Below are positions 1-12,352 of a DNA stretch of 64,000 nt, piece by piece; position 1 is the stretch's first letter; each line of letters starts with the position of its first letter. The position numbers and the translations under genes were made by a program. The DNA is from Bromus sterilis (lineage: Eukaryota; Streptophyta; Magnoliopsida; Poales; Poaceae). The notes below the pieces were generated by a model. That model was not told where the DNA came from. It ran no database searches and was given only the letters and a program-made list of their open reading frames with translations. The stretch is taken from the NCBI GenBank assembly GCA_950022295.1, contig OX465598.1, positions 182,523,501 to 182,587,500 of the forward strand. Reading direction: 5' to 3'.

Positions 1-1990
1 ACAGTAACAAATGTGCATATGGCTTAATTTGAATTCAAATTTGAAGTTTGAATTTGCATTCCAAATGCAATATACTTCAATTAAATTGAATTTGCCGCAA
101 ATCAGTACCCTTTACTTCATGTCACAACAATATCATGTGCTTGTGCATTTTACTTCCGAAGTTGTCCCCCCTTGTTGATGATTGTTTCCGGTACCAGCTT
201 TTCCGAGACGGTGATCACCCCGAAGAAGAAGACCACCGATAAGACCCGTGTACCGTCAGTAAGGCAAGCAAACCCCATTGATCATGTCTATAAAATCCCA
301 ATTCCCTCTCAGTCTCGCTTATGCATGTTTAGGAGATCATCAAGACACGTTCTTTTGCATAGTTGAACCCATTCCGATGCATGACCTATCATTTTGCCAC
401 CGTATTAAGCAAACCACAATCCTAGCAGATTTAGGAGTTGATTGATGAGCATGTGGCCCCTACAACTGTTACTGCTTATTGCTGCTTAGTGATACAATGA
501 GGATGTTATGTTTGTGAGTCGGGATGGAATGAACACAGTGATGCTGATGATAAACGTGTTGGTGAATCCACCCTAAACAAAGGTGAACGATGAGAGGCTG
601 TGTAGGAGTACACAGTGGGTTGTCTCGTTGAACACTGCCTTAGGCCCCGAGTTCCTGTTTTGTGATCCAAGACAAAGAGTATGACCACATGTAGGCTTTT
701 ATGGGAGCCCCGTTTGGCCTCTTTACGTACCCGATCCAGTCCAGGAGTCACACTAGATTCGGGCTTTCCATTTGATTTATGTATAGATATGTGGGTGGAT
801 CTGTGAGGCAGTGAAACCACTTGTCAAAGGTGGCGTCTCGGTCCCTTACATTATCTGAGTCCTTTTCGTGTAACCGACCAGACTCTCGAACGGTGACAAA
901 CTCAGGTAGTCGACTCCTGGATTAGAGAAGGTGATGTGAGGGTAGTGCCTTGGTTTCATCCACGTCCGACATCCGCTTGAAGGGTGACAAGAACGAGACG
1001 ATAAGCGATGACACGCGTGTGAAGATGTACACCCCTGCAGGGTTAATGAACTATTCGAATAGCCGTGTCCGCGGTTATAGACTACTTGTAAACCTCTACT
1101 TGATCATAGACAAATTGAATGGATACTTATAAAACTCGCAAGATAAGTGTGAGTGCTATGGTGTGCTTCTTCGTGGGGAAGTCGAGGAAGTAACCATAGT
1201 GGTGTATTGATTGGAGACTTGGTAGTGGACTCGTGTACGCTTCTTACCTCAAGTCTGGTACTCGTAGTACAGGATTAGCCAAGTCAAAGCTGGCACTTCT
1301 GCATGTTGAACCCCACCTCCTTTACCTTGATACTTGAGCATGAGTAGTATAGTTCTGATGTAAGTCTTGCTGAGTACGACTTTGTACTCACGTTTGCTTA
1401 TTTTATGTTTTAGATAAGAACCCGGACCCCGATGGAGTCACCTTCGTGAAGCTCGACGTTGACTAAGTTAGCATAGTCCCAGACAATAGTCTGGTCCCTC
1501 GTGGAAGGGCATGTTTGTTGTACAAGGCTTCTCTAAGCCATTTTTTAATCTTGTCTGTACTCAGACCTAATTTTCTTCCGTTGTATGATGTAATGTGATC
1601 ACAGACATGTGATCTTTGTATGCTCTATGTGTATATCAATAAAGGGTACTTTGTAGAGTTATGTGATGATACCTGCTGTTCATACTAGGCATGTGTGCTG
1701 CGTGTATGTTTATAACATGCATGTCTTAGTATGGGTTTTCGAGACCTTAGTTGTGATCTGGCTGGCGGTCTTTTATACACCAAGTGGCCCTTAGATGTGC
1801 GCAGCTTGGGGCATCGCGATGCGATTGTTCCTGACTATGTCGCGTGCACACTTTGTTGTATGATCGAGCCCGCCCTAGACCCCGACTAAGTGATCGGGCT
1901 GGAGTAAGTCTATGTAAGAGTTAGGATCCAATCGATAACATGGTTGAGGCGACTTGTCTATGAGTATGGGATTCACCACCCATAAGCATT
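1..1990 (+). repeat. Degenerate long-LTR fragment (R1)
   Basis: There is no protein-coding gene here; the short open frames look random. The piece shares modules with the long LTRs elsewhere in the window. Around 1035-1093 it has the block with CCTGCAGGG followed by CCGTGTCCGCGG, also present in E1, E2, E4 and E5. At 1372-1390 it has GAGTAC and GTACTC facing each other just before a splice-acceptor-like site. An AATAAAG polyadenylation-like signal lies near 1639. Orientation matches E4 (plus). Neither LTR end could be fixed, so the right boundary is approximate. Confidence 0.5.
1414..1466 (+). other. Candidate terminal exon in R1
   Basis: A pyrimidine-rich stretch ending in TTTTAG precedes a short open segment that ends at TAA (1464-1466). 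Read with one base from an upstream exon, it codes for 17 residues ending KLDVD. This is the same position and phase as the terminal exons in E2, E4 and E5. The matching upstream exon is not clear: the candidate near 190-270 does not join in frame. This copy is probably decayed. Confidence 0.3.
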
Positions 1991-4264
1991 TAGACTTGTG
2001 AGCGGACGTTGAGGACCCATCTCAGTTGATCATCCGGCCTGAATGGGATGCCCCTCACGTTCGATGCTTACCGAGAACGTTCTTTGCTTGGCCTTGTCTG
2101 CTTAGACAAGTGGGTACGGTTCTCGGCTCTCCATGTGATTGTATCGTAACTGGAATTACATACGCTAACCCCGGGTCCCGACACATTTTCCTGCTCATTA
2201 AGACGAGGCAGACCAATTGGCAAGGTTCTCGTCCATCGGTGGTCACCAAAAAGTCATCAACAGTCGTAACAGGTTGTACGGAAAAATTACTACACCGAAG
2301 TATTTACATAAGCAGGGAATTATCACCGCTCGGGTAATTTATATTCAAAGAAAGGTTAAACAGACCAATGTAAAGGAAAATGTGATGATACACAAGTATC
2401 AGGTGTATATCTTTCCCAAGGGAAAGCAGAGCAAGATATACATGACCACGTTTGTATTGGTAGGGAGTCAAAGGGGGTTGTCAATGATGACACAAATCAT
2501 CGAGGGGAAAGAATGGTATTTCTCACCATGAATTCAATTAACACTTGGTAGAAGCTAAGAATATCGATGATGACCACGACACATCATGTCAAAAAGGTTT
2601 CAAGAAAATACAATCGAACAACGGCGACATCAAGCAAAAAGGAATGGTGAAGCAAAAGTATTCGGTGTTCCCGGTTGACGACAACCCAGAACCATGAAAT
2701 GGCTACGACAGGGATATGCATTGTTTCATTACAATTCATAAGATGTAGTGCAAAGACATGATATCCTCGAGATACCAGGGGTAATACTCGAAGGTAGAAT
2801 GGTGGATCATAGGTGTAGAAGAACTCATACCAAGGTGGTTAATTATCTTTACCAGAAGCTCTCATGATAAGTTCTACATAGTATCCATGGGCATGAACAC
2901 AAGGTTCAGGGTCGACTCCCACTTCTTCAATGCATAACATTTCAATCACTTCTCGCTTTCGATGAAGTTGTAGAGTAGGAAATTTATCTGGAGTAACACC
3001 AGTAGAGTATGACCTGAAGAAGTTTCTGGGGTTCACACAGATGGCTGAAACATAGATACAACCAAACAGGACATTTTACGAATCTTTAGAACCAACAACA
3101 TGAGTACAGGATACAAGTTCGAAAGAAGAAGGCTAACGACATGAAGTACATGATACCATTAGCGGGAGGCATCTGATATCAGGGAAAAATCATGAATGAC
3201 TTAGAGCACAAGGGGACGGTAGGTAGTAATCCACCAAAAGGTCAGGTGGAGGGTACAGAGAGTCTGGTGTGAGTATCAGTACTCGACCATAAGAATAAAG
3301 AATAAAAGGGCATCAGATGACAGAAGCAACTGCATGTTTTGATGCTTGAATTCAAAGGAATTATGATTTCCAGAAAGAAGGATCGGAAGTAGACGCTCCG
3401 ATCAAAAGATGAGTAAGTTGAATGGAATTAGACGGACAATCAATCAAGGTTTGATTTACTGATATCCAGCTCATGTCCGGAATGACGTCTGAGCCAGAAG
3501 AGCGAGTTCATAGGGACCAACTGATGATTGTGTGCTCCCACACACAAAATGATCCAACAAGATCAGGATGACAGTGACAAGGGGTGTCAATGAAGAATAC
3601 TCAGACATATGTAATTAACCATAATGCAAGCAGGCAAAAAGAATCTCCAAAAGTAGAAGGCTACGGGTGGATTCACGGGAGTCAGATAGTATTCCAAAGT
3701 ATTTCAGAATCACATGAGAGGTTGGGGAGGAACGGATCCTCGATAAGCGTGAGGAATTATCCGCAGGGTGAAAAGAAGGTGCAAGGCAGTAGGATCAAAG
3801 GATTCCCGAAACAACGGAAAGTATTTCGATGCATCGTGTGAAAAAAAGATCAACTGGGATTGAATGGGTGAACGGAACGTGTATGTGGTTATACATACGG
3901 TCTTATTGGTGGCAGGGAATTGTAAAGGTGATCGGCACATATGATCTCAGGAATTTTATCGGAGAGTAATCTTCGAAATCTTCTCGTGAAGCAAGCGATC
4001 ATCTGTAACGAGGGCCTCTCCGGAAGGAAGTAGTCACGAGAAGATAATGTCAGAGTTAGCAAAATCTTTAACCCGAAAGAGAAGAGAGATCAGAGTCCCA
4101 GAGTAAAGGTGCGGAGAAAAAGATCCTAATTCCAGCCAGTTTTGCGACGCGGGCCGATAAGCCACACGACATTATTAGTAAAGTAGTTTTGCAAAGACTA
4201 GACACGACTTCGACCAAGGATTTGGAAGGGGGTGTCCTACAGGCAGTTGGCTCTGATACCAACT
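1991..4264 (-). mobile_element. Non-coding interior of element E5
   Basis: No gag or pol similarity is visible in either strand over this 2.3-kb stretch, and all open frames are under 110 codons. It is read as the internal domain of a minus-strand LTR element because a primer-binding site complement sits at its right edge, directly before an LTR start at 4265. The wording around 4060-4110 (CTTTAACCCGA and following) resembles the interior of E1 near 10070-10100. The left boundary with R1 is a guess. It is probably a non-autonomous element. Confidence 0.45.
4249..4261 (-). promoter_or_regulatory. Primer-binding site (tRNA-iMet), E5
   Basis: GGCTCTGATACCA on the plus strand is the complement of TGGTATCAGAGCC, the primer site for initiator-Met tRNA used by many plant LTR elements. 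It lies 3 bases from the LTR terminus TGTGACGCG at 4265, which fixes the element on the minus strand. Confidence 0.8.
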
Positions 4265-7200
4265 TGTGACGCGCCCAAAATCAGACCGTGTACAATAATC
4301 ATACACGCAAGGTACACGATCGAGATTAGGGATTCACGATGAGATATCACAACACAACTCTACAAAATAATATAATACAAGCTGTTTAATACAAGCCAGG
4401 GGCCACGAGGGCTCGAATACAATAGCTCGAGAGAACAAAGTAAGCGGAAGCAAAAGTATCTGAGTACAGACACAAGAATACAAGGTTGTCTTAAGAAGCT
4501 AGCACAAATAACAACAACGATCGAAAAGGCGAGGCCTCCTGCCTGGGAACCTCCAAACTACTCCTGGTCAACAGGGAACTCGACGTCGTAGAAGGCATTG
4601 GGGATCTTCATGTTGCGGTGGTCGACATCGGGGATCTCTTGCTCTTGGACTCCAAGGCTCCAACGGTCGACTGCAGCGGCCGATCAGGCAAAACAAAAAG
4701 GGGGAAATAAAGCAAAGGTGAGTATCTAGCATACCCGCGAGTCTTACGTCCTCTACTAAGAATTATGCATTGCATCAAATGGAAAGGGGAGGCTATATAT
4801 AGTGGATTGCAAGGTAGAAATCAGAATAAGGGTAAGAAGCTAGGCCTATCGAAGACTAGCACCTTCTGACGTGTCTTGCAGCATGAGAAGAGAAATAGCC
4901 AACAGTTCAATAACATGAATGTAATAACAATGCAGCAGAAGTTGCTGCAGCATTGTATAATAGTAAGTTGTAATAATTAATAATAATAATGCCTCCGAGT
5001 TCCCTTCCTCGACTCCCTGCGAGGAACAAGACCTGGAACCATACAGTTTAATAGTAGTAGTTCGTAGTGGTAACATCCAGCTTCAGCATAAAGCGTCCTG
5101 TTACCGTGGACACGGCTATTTGAATAGATTAATCTTCCCTGCAGGGGTGCACTGACGTGACTCTACGACGCTCGGATATCCAGGCTGGCGTACACCTTGT
5201 TAGGGAACACCCTACTGAAGCTATCCGACACAAAGTAGCCATCCTTCGGCAATCAACAGAGAGGTCATCCGCCGGATGATAACCTATGTACGCCAGGCTT
5301 TGGACCCTAACCCGAACGTACTCCGGCACGGTGCGTGACTGGCCGGTGAAGCAAAATCAAAGCAAATACAAATACACCGCTCGAGCAAGAGAAGACAACA
5401 CCACTTCCCGGCAATCAGCCCGCGATACTGCTGACGTCTGAAGACCCTCGAACGAGACTACAATGCAGGGGAGCCCACACTCCTCATCCCACGTGTAGGT
5501 AGTGCGTACAAGCCAAAAGGCTACTCAAGACATCCGCCAAACCATTTAGCATTTTAATTAACCTGCGTGACAACCGTTATCGTTGCCTCGACTTAACAGA
5601 CCCGTGGACAATGACAGCAGTCAGGACCACCAATACATCGGTGCCTGCCCTGCCGGCCCACCAAGTCTTTATGGTTACCAACAAGGTGAACCGTCTCCTT
5701 ACCTTATCTCGCGTGTGCTCTTGGTAGAGCTCGACTTTCGTGGTTTGGTAACTCTCGCGAGATACGAGCAGGGGCCAAGCACGCCAGTAACGTCAGTCGT
5801 ACCCTCCCTGTCGTTCCCGACGCAATACCGCTCGCGGGCACCGTTGGGTCGCCCAACTCTTACCTTTAAGGACAACTGTGGTTCATGCCCCTATGGCCTT
5901 AGGCGGTGTATGCATTGTACCGTACATGTGCAGTTATAATCATCGTATCCGCGTTCACTCCTAGAGCGATCACGACCCGCTATCTAATCCTAGCTAACAA
6001 TGCGCAGGGCTCACTGCTGAATAAGACATATATATTTATAGGCAGCATAGGATAAAGGAAGGTACATCAAGGGGCGACAAAAACATGCTACGCAATTGAA
6101 TATGATTGTAACGTAGCAGCGGCAGTAACAATGCCTAGTGCAAGAAATGTACGGAAAAGATAGGCGATATCTGGGGAAGAGAATTTCTCTCCTTGCCTGG
6201 AAGCTCGCGGGAGGGGTACGGTAGTCGACGACGTAGTTGATCACAGGTGTAGAAGTTATATTTTTTTGATCAATTTTCATGTATAAAGTTTTTTAATCTG
6301 ACTTACGGTTTAAAAGATATTGAATTTTAAAGTTTAAATCATATTATATAATTTTCTATATTTTCTTCTTATTAAATAATTAAACATTATCCAGAACAGT
6401 AAAGTTTGACTGGTCAAACCTAACCAGTGGGACCCACTGTTCAGCCTCACAGGTTTTGATAAAACAAATTATTAAATCTAAATAACAGTGGGGTCCCACA
6501 TGTAAGTGACTCAGGAGATTTAAGCAATTTCTTTAATTTAATTGACAACACTGGGGGCCACATGTCATTGTAACATGTTATAATTAATAGTTTAAATAAT
6601 TCCAGGGGGTATTTTAAAGGGGATGGCCCACATGTCATTCATAGAGACACTTAACAGTAATTAAACTAATTAAACTAGCCTAGGGCCCACTTGTCATGGG
6701 GCTAGGGGGTTATCTCCACTTGTCTTAAACACAAGTTAATTAGGGGGGTATGGGGGATTAGCCCGTGGCTAATATGTGCGTGTGCCCGACGGCGAAGAGC
6801 CGACGCACGGCGGGGCCGCTCAGGAGAGGGAAGCCACGGCGAGGAGGGGGCGCTGCCGCCCGCTGCGAGGTGAGCGGCGGCACCGCGCGTGACGGCCAGG
6901 TCAGCGGCGGCGGATCCACGGTCATGGCCAGGCGGCGAGGTCTCCGTGCCGCCGCAGCCATGGTGCGCGGAGGGGAGCGGGCACGGGGGCGTGGCTACGC
7001 GCGTGAGGGTGTCCAGGGAGGCGCATTGGGCGCGCCTAGCCGTGGCCAGGGGGTGGCCAGAGCGCCCACAGGGCGCGCACCAGGGAGGTCCAGGGCGCGG
7101 CGAGCACGACCGCTGGCCATGGCGGCCGGAGTACGGGGGTGGCTACAAGGGGCACAGATCGAGGCTGGGGCGAGGGGAATCGAAGGATGAGCTCATTGCG

Positions 7201-7642
7201 AGTCCGAACGGGTGCTCGGGGAGGTTGGGGAGGGAGCGGCTGCGGTGAATTTGACCGGGCTAACCGGCGGCCCGAGGAGGAAGAAGGAACCACGGGGGGC
7301 GATGCGGTGGCTCCCGGCTCGCATTCGTTGGCGCAAATGAAGCAGCGGTCAACGGCGAAGAGAGCTGGAACGTCGACAAGGCGGGGCGAGGTCCCAGGCC
7401 ACGGCCACGACGAGTCATGGCGGCGACGACCTCCGGAGACAGTGGACCGAGAGAGGGAGCGATGAAGAGGTCGAGGGGAATGGGGATTATTGTTCCTGGG
7501 AGGTCGATGGGGCTCTTATCCCCGCCAGGGAGCCAGGGGATAGGTGGAACGGCGATGGGGGAGGCCATGGCGGGCGTGGATGCCTGCCACAGTCGCCCTC
7601 TCCTGTAGCGAGGTAGGGGAAAGGGTGGGGTGGGTTAGTGGG
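4265..7642 (-). repeat. Long LTR of E5, cut by E1 insertion
   Basis: The LTR begins with TGTGACGCGCCC right after the primer site and runs to the point where the E1 LTR starts at 7643, so its far end is missing. It contains the shared conserved block near 5095-5155 (CCGTGGACACGGC, then CCCTGCAGGGG). An AT-rich part follows at 6250-6760, then a strongly GC-rich part at 6760-7620. The GC-rich segment gives long overlapping open frames on both strands, which I attribute to composition. It is comparable in layout to the GC-rich leader of E2. Confidence 0.65.
4558..4670 (-). other. Candidate terminal exon in E5 LTR
   Basis: On the minus strand an acceptor in the context CGGCCGCTGCAG is followed by an open segment of 113 nt ending at TAG. 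Read with one upstream G it gives 37 residues starting VDRW and ending FPVDQE. The acceptor context is the same as in E4 (GATCGGCCGCTGCAG), which also continues in phase with VD. A possible penultimate exon ends at 6197 with CAG followed by a GCAAGG donor, but its reading frame is ambiguous, so the spliced product is uncertain. Confidence 0.35.
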
Positions 7643-9779
7643 TGTAAGGCCCGATATGCGGTACTGTTTCAGATCTAGATGTTTCCATCCAGACCCGGGG
7701 AAGAAGCACATATCGGTCCCACCGCGACATATGACGAAGTCATATGCCCCGGATTTCCAACATGATATCACAACATTACAGATACAAGGATGCAACATCT
7801 CATACAATCGGCATACAACTGCCTTAGTACAATACAACATCGGAAGATACATGTCTGAGTACAGACTACAATCAAATGCCTAGTGGAAAAAGAAGATCAT
7901 CGATTCCCATAACCACACGGGTCCAGGCCCTCCGCCGGGATCCGCCTAACTAGTCTTCGTCGAGTCTCCACGTGAAACGTCGATCATCATACCTGTTGTC
8001 GATCAAGAACCTTGAAAAGAGTTTGGGGGTGGGATCATGAGTACAGAAGTACTCAGCATCCAACTGTAGTGGTCATCTAACCCAGCAAGAACTTCATCAC
8101 TCGTCATTCTAGGACAACTAGTAGTTTACGGTAAGGATGGGGTAAGTGGTGAGGTTGCTGCCGCACTAGCATTTATGAAGTGGCTAACGATCTAGAGAGT
8201 AAGATAAGAAGCCAAGCATTCGATGAGGAATCGCCTCCAACAAGTCTTGCTATCCACTACTACGCAAACATAACACCTATCCAATCCTTGTCCTCCTTTT
8301 CGCATCCCGACGAAGAAGAAGTAGTCAAGGCACACACACATTGATCAAGTTATATTAAGATTATCTCACTTGCTGTTGTCTATGAACAGGACGTAGGTCT
8401 CAAGTCGTCCATAACCGTGGACACGGCTTCTCGAAAAGAATTAACCCTGCAGGGGTGTACCAACTTTCCATTACAAGGCTCCGCACGCATGCCCAGCTCT
8501 CTCAGTTGCTACCCATCACAGGCAACCATTTTATGATTTAGTTCCGAGAGATCCGAAACTACAGGTCCCTCTAACTAACAACAAACAAATACGGGTGGCC
8601 CCCGGGGAGTCGACACCCAATCCAAAAGCCGGCCACGCTCTCGGATCGGACTATTTCGTATGGCTAAGGTCGGGGTTAGCCTCACCTATATAACAGGGTA
8701 CTTCCCTAGCTCACCAGTGTGGTCCAACAAAGGAACTCTGTCTCTACTGGCCCGAGTTGTTTTAAATCCACTAGCTGCAGACCAGTTATGCATGCGGGTT
8801 TGAAATGGTAAATCAGCTTGGGCCACCACTAGAAATGTTTGAATCTAGGTAGGTAAGAACAGGGAACCCCATAGTATCCCACACGCGGTTAGGCACGCTC
8901 AGTCTTAAAACCAATACCCGGAACTCGGATCGTAGGTGACTCGAATGGAACAAAGCGTCAGGGCGGGATAGCCTAGACCTTCCATCCTTCGTCGAATATA
9001 GTCAACATTATAATAATCATATCATCAACAACAATATAATAATGTGATATCCCAAACCAAGGAGTAACAGGGTAACATCGTAGCATCCTAAGCATGCATA
9101 CTAAGCTCGGGCATGGGGCTTCGGGCGTGGGTGGTGCGAGACGAAGTGGACGGCCCTGGGCCGTTGGATCCTTCGATCCGACGGTCCAGGATGGATCTGG
9201 CTAGGGCTTGCTAAAATCTGGGGTTAAGATGTGAGAAAATGAGGAATTTTGGGGCCAGATCTGGGGCTGGAGGTTGCCTAGGTGCTTAGGGGAAACCCTA
9301 GAAATGGGTGGGAGAGTGATGGTCTTTATATAGCCCAGGTGGCTGGTAGTTTGCAAAAACACCCCGGTTTTACGTTTCTGACCGTCGGGGGTCCGCAGGA
9401 CCTCCGATTCGGGTAAAACTTCGAACTACGCGATCAGCGCATCGAGCCGGAGGCGTTCACCTCACGCTGGAACCGTTCCGAGAACACTTTCCGGCGCGCT
9501 ATAAAAATATCATGTTTACTTATTAAATGGGGTTTTTTGTTCTATTGGCTGCGGCTGGTATTGTGCGGTTTTCATGACGGTGATCGGGTGAAACCCGGTG
9601 TCGCAAAGGTCGAGTGTCAGGGTGGCAAGGGTCGGTCTCCGTCCGGTACGAGATAAGAGAGGGGGAAAATAATCACTGATCGATAAATCGGGGATGCAAA
9701 CACCGTAAACAAATCAGACAATCAAACAATTCACACCGAAAACAAAAATTTTAATTTTTGTGAAATCCGGGCTGTTACA
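7643..9779 (-). repeat. E1 left LTR (internally deleted)
   Basis: This LTR runs from TGTAAGGCCCGATATG to GGGCTGTTACA and is 2137 bp. Compared with the E2 LTR (4058 bp) and the E1 right LTR it lacks about 2 kb: at about 9105, just after GCATACTAAGC, the sequence departs and resumes in the promoter-proximal part. It keeps the conserved block (8405-8465), a terminal-exon remnant near 7950-8017 and a TATA-like CTATATAAAG (minus strand, 9324-9333). The acceptor has changed from TTTTCAG to TTTTCAAG. Confidence 0.8.
9324..9333 (-). promoter_or_regulatory. TATA-like box in E1 LTR
   Basis: CTATATAAAG is read on the minus strand, in the same LTR position as the boxes at 53422, 62790 and 63800. Its distance from the LTR 5' end and its conservation among copies fit the U3 promoter. 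Confidence 0.6.
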
Positions 9780-10382
9780 ATACAACACCACCAACAAGGG
9801 ATCTCGTCCCAAGATCCTGGACGATCCGGGGGAGAGGGGGGAGAAAGGAGAGTCGAAGATTCTTCAACACCACCAACAAGGGACTCTGCTCCATGTCGAC
9901 GTCGAGCTTCCGTCGAGAAACTTTCTACAGGGAGACAACAATGTCGGAGAACGAAGCCATCAAGGGATCAAGGGGGAGAATGAAAGTTCAAAGCGACGAT
10001 CAAGGGAAGCATTCTCACTCAAACAGTGAGGATACTAGGCAATAGGACTGAAGTCAACAGATGACCAAGATGTTTAACCCGAGTCGAAAGAACTAAAGGT
10101 ACTACAGGATTTCCCAAACCTGAGATCGGAATCGAGACAATACGCTGCAAGCAAGGCATTCTAACGGTTCTGATACTCCACACACTCGAGATCCTAGAGT
10201 TTGAAGGGGATAAGGCGAGAATTTAAAACACTTACGACACTTGTCCTGACGAGAGCAAGGGTAAGGAGTACAAAGATTCATGGTCTTCGATAACTAACTT
10301 AGTAACTACAAAATAATATTTTTGTAGACTCGACGTAGGCCAGAAAAGGGATCCTACGGTCGGTAAGGCTCTGATACCAAGT
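9780..10382 (-). other. E1 interior, non-coding, with tRNA-iMet primer site
   Basis: The 603-bp domain holds the primer-site complement GGCTCTGATACCA at 10367-10379. The sequence CAACACCACCAACAAGGGA occurs twice, at about 9782 and 9869; the first copy adjoins the LTR and may act as, or derive from, the plus-strand priming region. No protein of known type is encoded in any frame. It is homologous to the E2 interior at 53898-54489. Confidence 0.75.
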
Positions 10383-10691
10383 TGTAAGGCCCGATATGTT
10401 GTACTGTTCCAGATCTAGATGTTTCCATCCAGATCCGGGGACGAAGCACATATCGGTCCCACCATGACATATGAAAATGCCATATGCCCCGGATTTCCAA
10501 CATGATATCACAATATTACAGCTACAAGGATACAACATCTCATACAATCGGCATACAACTGCCTTAATACAATACAACAACAGAAGATACATGTCTGAGT
10601 ACAGACTACAATCAAATGCCTACTGGCGAAGAGAAATAACATCGATCCCCATAACCACACGGGTCCAAGCCCTCCGCCGGGATCCGCCTAA

Positions 10692-12352
10692 CTAGTCGTC
10701 GTCGAGTCTCCACGTGAAACGTCAATCACCAAACCTGTTGTCGATCAAGAACCCTGAAAAGAGTTTGGGGGTAGTATCATGATTACAGAAGTACTCAGCA
10801 TCCAACTGTAGTGGTCGACTGACCCAACAAGGACTTCATCATTCGTCATTCTAGGACAAATAGTAGTTTACGGTAAGGATGGGGTAAGTGGTGAGGTTGC
10901 TGCCGCACTAGCATTTATGAAGTGGCTAACGATCTAGAGAGTAAGGTAAGAAGCCAAGCATTCGATGAGGAATTGCCTCCAACAAGTCTGCTATCCACCT
11001 ACTTACGCAAGCATAACACCTATCCTATCCTTGTCCTCCTCTTCGCATCCAGACGAAGAAGAAGCAGTCAAGGCACACACACGTCGATCAAGTTATATTA
11101 AGATTATCTCAGTTGTTGTTGCCTATGAACAAGGAGTAGGTCTCAAGTCATCCATAACCGTGGACATGGCTTCTCGAAAAGATTTAACCCTGCAGGGGTG
11201 TACCAACTGCCCATTACAAGGCTCCGCACGCACGCCCATCTCTCAGTTGCTACCCATCATAGGCAACCATTTTATGATTTAGTTCCCAGAGATCCGAAAC
11301 GACAGGTCCCTCTAGCTAACAACGAACAAATCGGGGTGGCCCCTGGTGAGTCGACATCCAGCTCAGGAGCTGGCCGCGCTCTCGATCTGGTCTGTACCGT
11401 CTGTTGTGGGTTTGGATTTCCGGTAATTCACACATGAGACCGGGTCCTCAGCCGGACAGGTTGGACCAACAAGGAAACAAAGTTCCCGCTGGCCCTGGTT
11501 GGTTTAAAGGATGTCTGCTAGGAGCGACCCGACAGGCATATATGCATGGTTTGCAAATGGTAGATCAGCTTGGGCAACCACTAGAAATATTTGAAGCTAG
11601 GTAGGTAAGAAAAGGGGACCCCATAAAATCCCACACGCGGTTAGGCACGCTCAGTCTTAAAACCAATACCCGGAACTCGGATCCTAGGTGACTCGAATGG
11701 AACAAAGCGTCGGGGCGGGATAGCCTAGACCTTCCATCCTTCGTCGAATATAGTCAACATTATAATAATCATATCATCAACAACAATATAATAATGTGAT
11801 AGCCCAAAACCAAGGAGTAACAGGGTAGCATCGTAGCATCCTAAGGACCAGTTCTTTTGCAGCTTATTTTCAGCGGTGGAAATAAGCTGCCCCTCCCCCA
11901 GCTTATTCTAGAAGCCCAACATAAATTTTTATTTTATAAGCTTACTAGTTAATCTTTAACTACTAGTCTTCTAAAATAAAATTTTGAGTTGGGCTTCTAG
12001 AATAAGCTGGGGGAGGGGCAGCTTATTTCCACCGCTGGAAATAAGCTGCAAAAGAACTGGCCCTAAGCATGCATACTAAGCAGGGGCTGAGCAACGAGCA
12101 ATAGTAACATAGCAGTACATGGTTTGTTGGGAGGGGACATGGCTGTATCGGTTAGAAAGAGGCTGTAAACATGTGGCAAGATCAAACATCGAACCTATCC
12201 TAGACTAGCATGCAAACCGCTGGTTGAAATAGAATGGATCATAAGTAATGTATAGTCCTTTCCTGCTGATAAGTCGGGTTCCGAAGGTGTAGTTGATCGC
12301 AAGCTCACATCGTCTCCGAGAGGTACCCGCGGAAGCACACAAGAGGTAAACA
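10692..12352 (-). pseudogene. Decayed copy of LTR-encoded mini-gene (E1)
   Basis: This is the E1 counterpart of the two-exon unit described at 50146-51576. The penultimate exon (12263-12352) has one extra base relative to E2 and its donor reads GAAAGG instead of GCAAGG. The terminal exon (10692-10753) follows a good TTTTCAG acceptor, but one Arg codon has become TGA, and GAA has become GAC near the end. The MITE lies in the intervening intron. The pattern fits a dead copy of a once open unit. Confidence 0.4.
11845..12063. mobile_element. Tourist-like foldback MITE
   Basis: This 219-bp element is almost one long palindrome. Its ends GGACCAGTTCTTTTGCAG and GGGCCAGTTCTTTTGCAG (reverse complement of the right end) match at nearly every base, and the arms continue through GCCCCTCCCCCAGC on both sides of a short AT-rich loop. 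TAA target duplications lie at 11842-11844 and 12064-12066. Uninterrupted copies of the target (CATCCTAAGCATGC) occur in the other LTRs near 9086 and 51286. TAA duplications suggest the PIF/Harbinger (Tourist) group. Confidence 0.85.

Noticed and set aside
172..366. Frame with a Lys-rich core as the penultimate mini-gene exon in R1
   Set aside because: It has a plausible acceptor and a GTAAG/GCAAG donor, but neither donor joins the exon at 1414 in an open frame.
2026..2531. Overlapping 100-codon frames in the E5 interior
   Set aside because: They overlap each other on both strands, have no recognizable motif and no matching frame in the related E1 and E2 interiors.
6765..7610. Long overlapping frames on both strands that could be a GC-rich host gene
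   Set aside because: Composition is Ala/Arg/Gly/Pro in every frame, both strands are open, and no domain pattern appears. The segment lies inside the E5 LTR at the place of the GC-rich leader in related LTRs.
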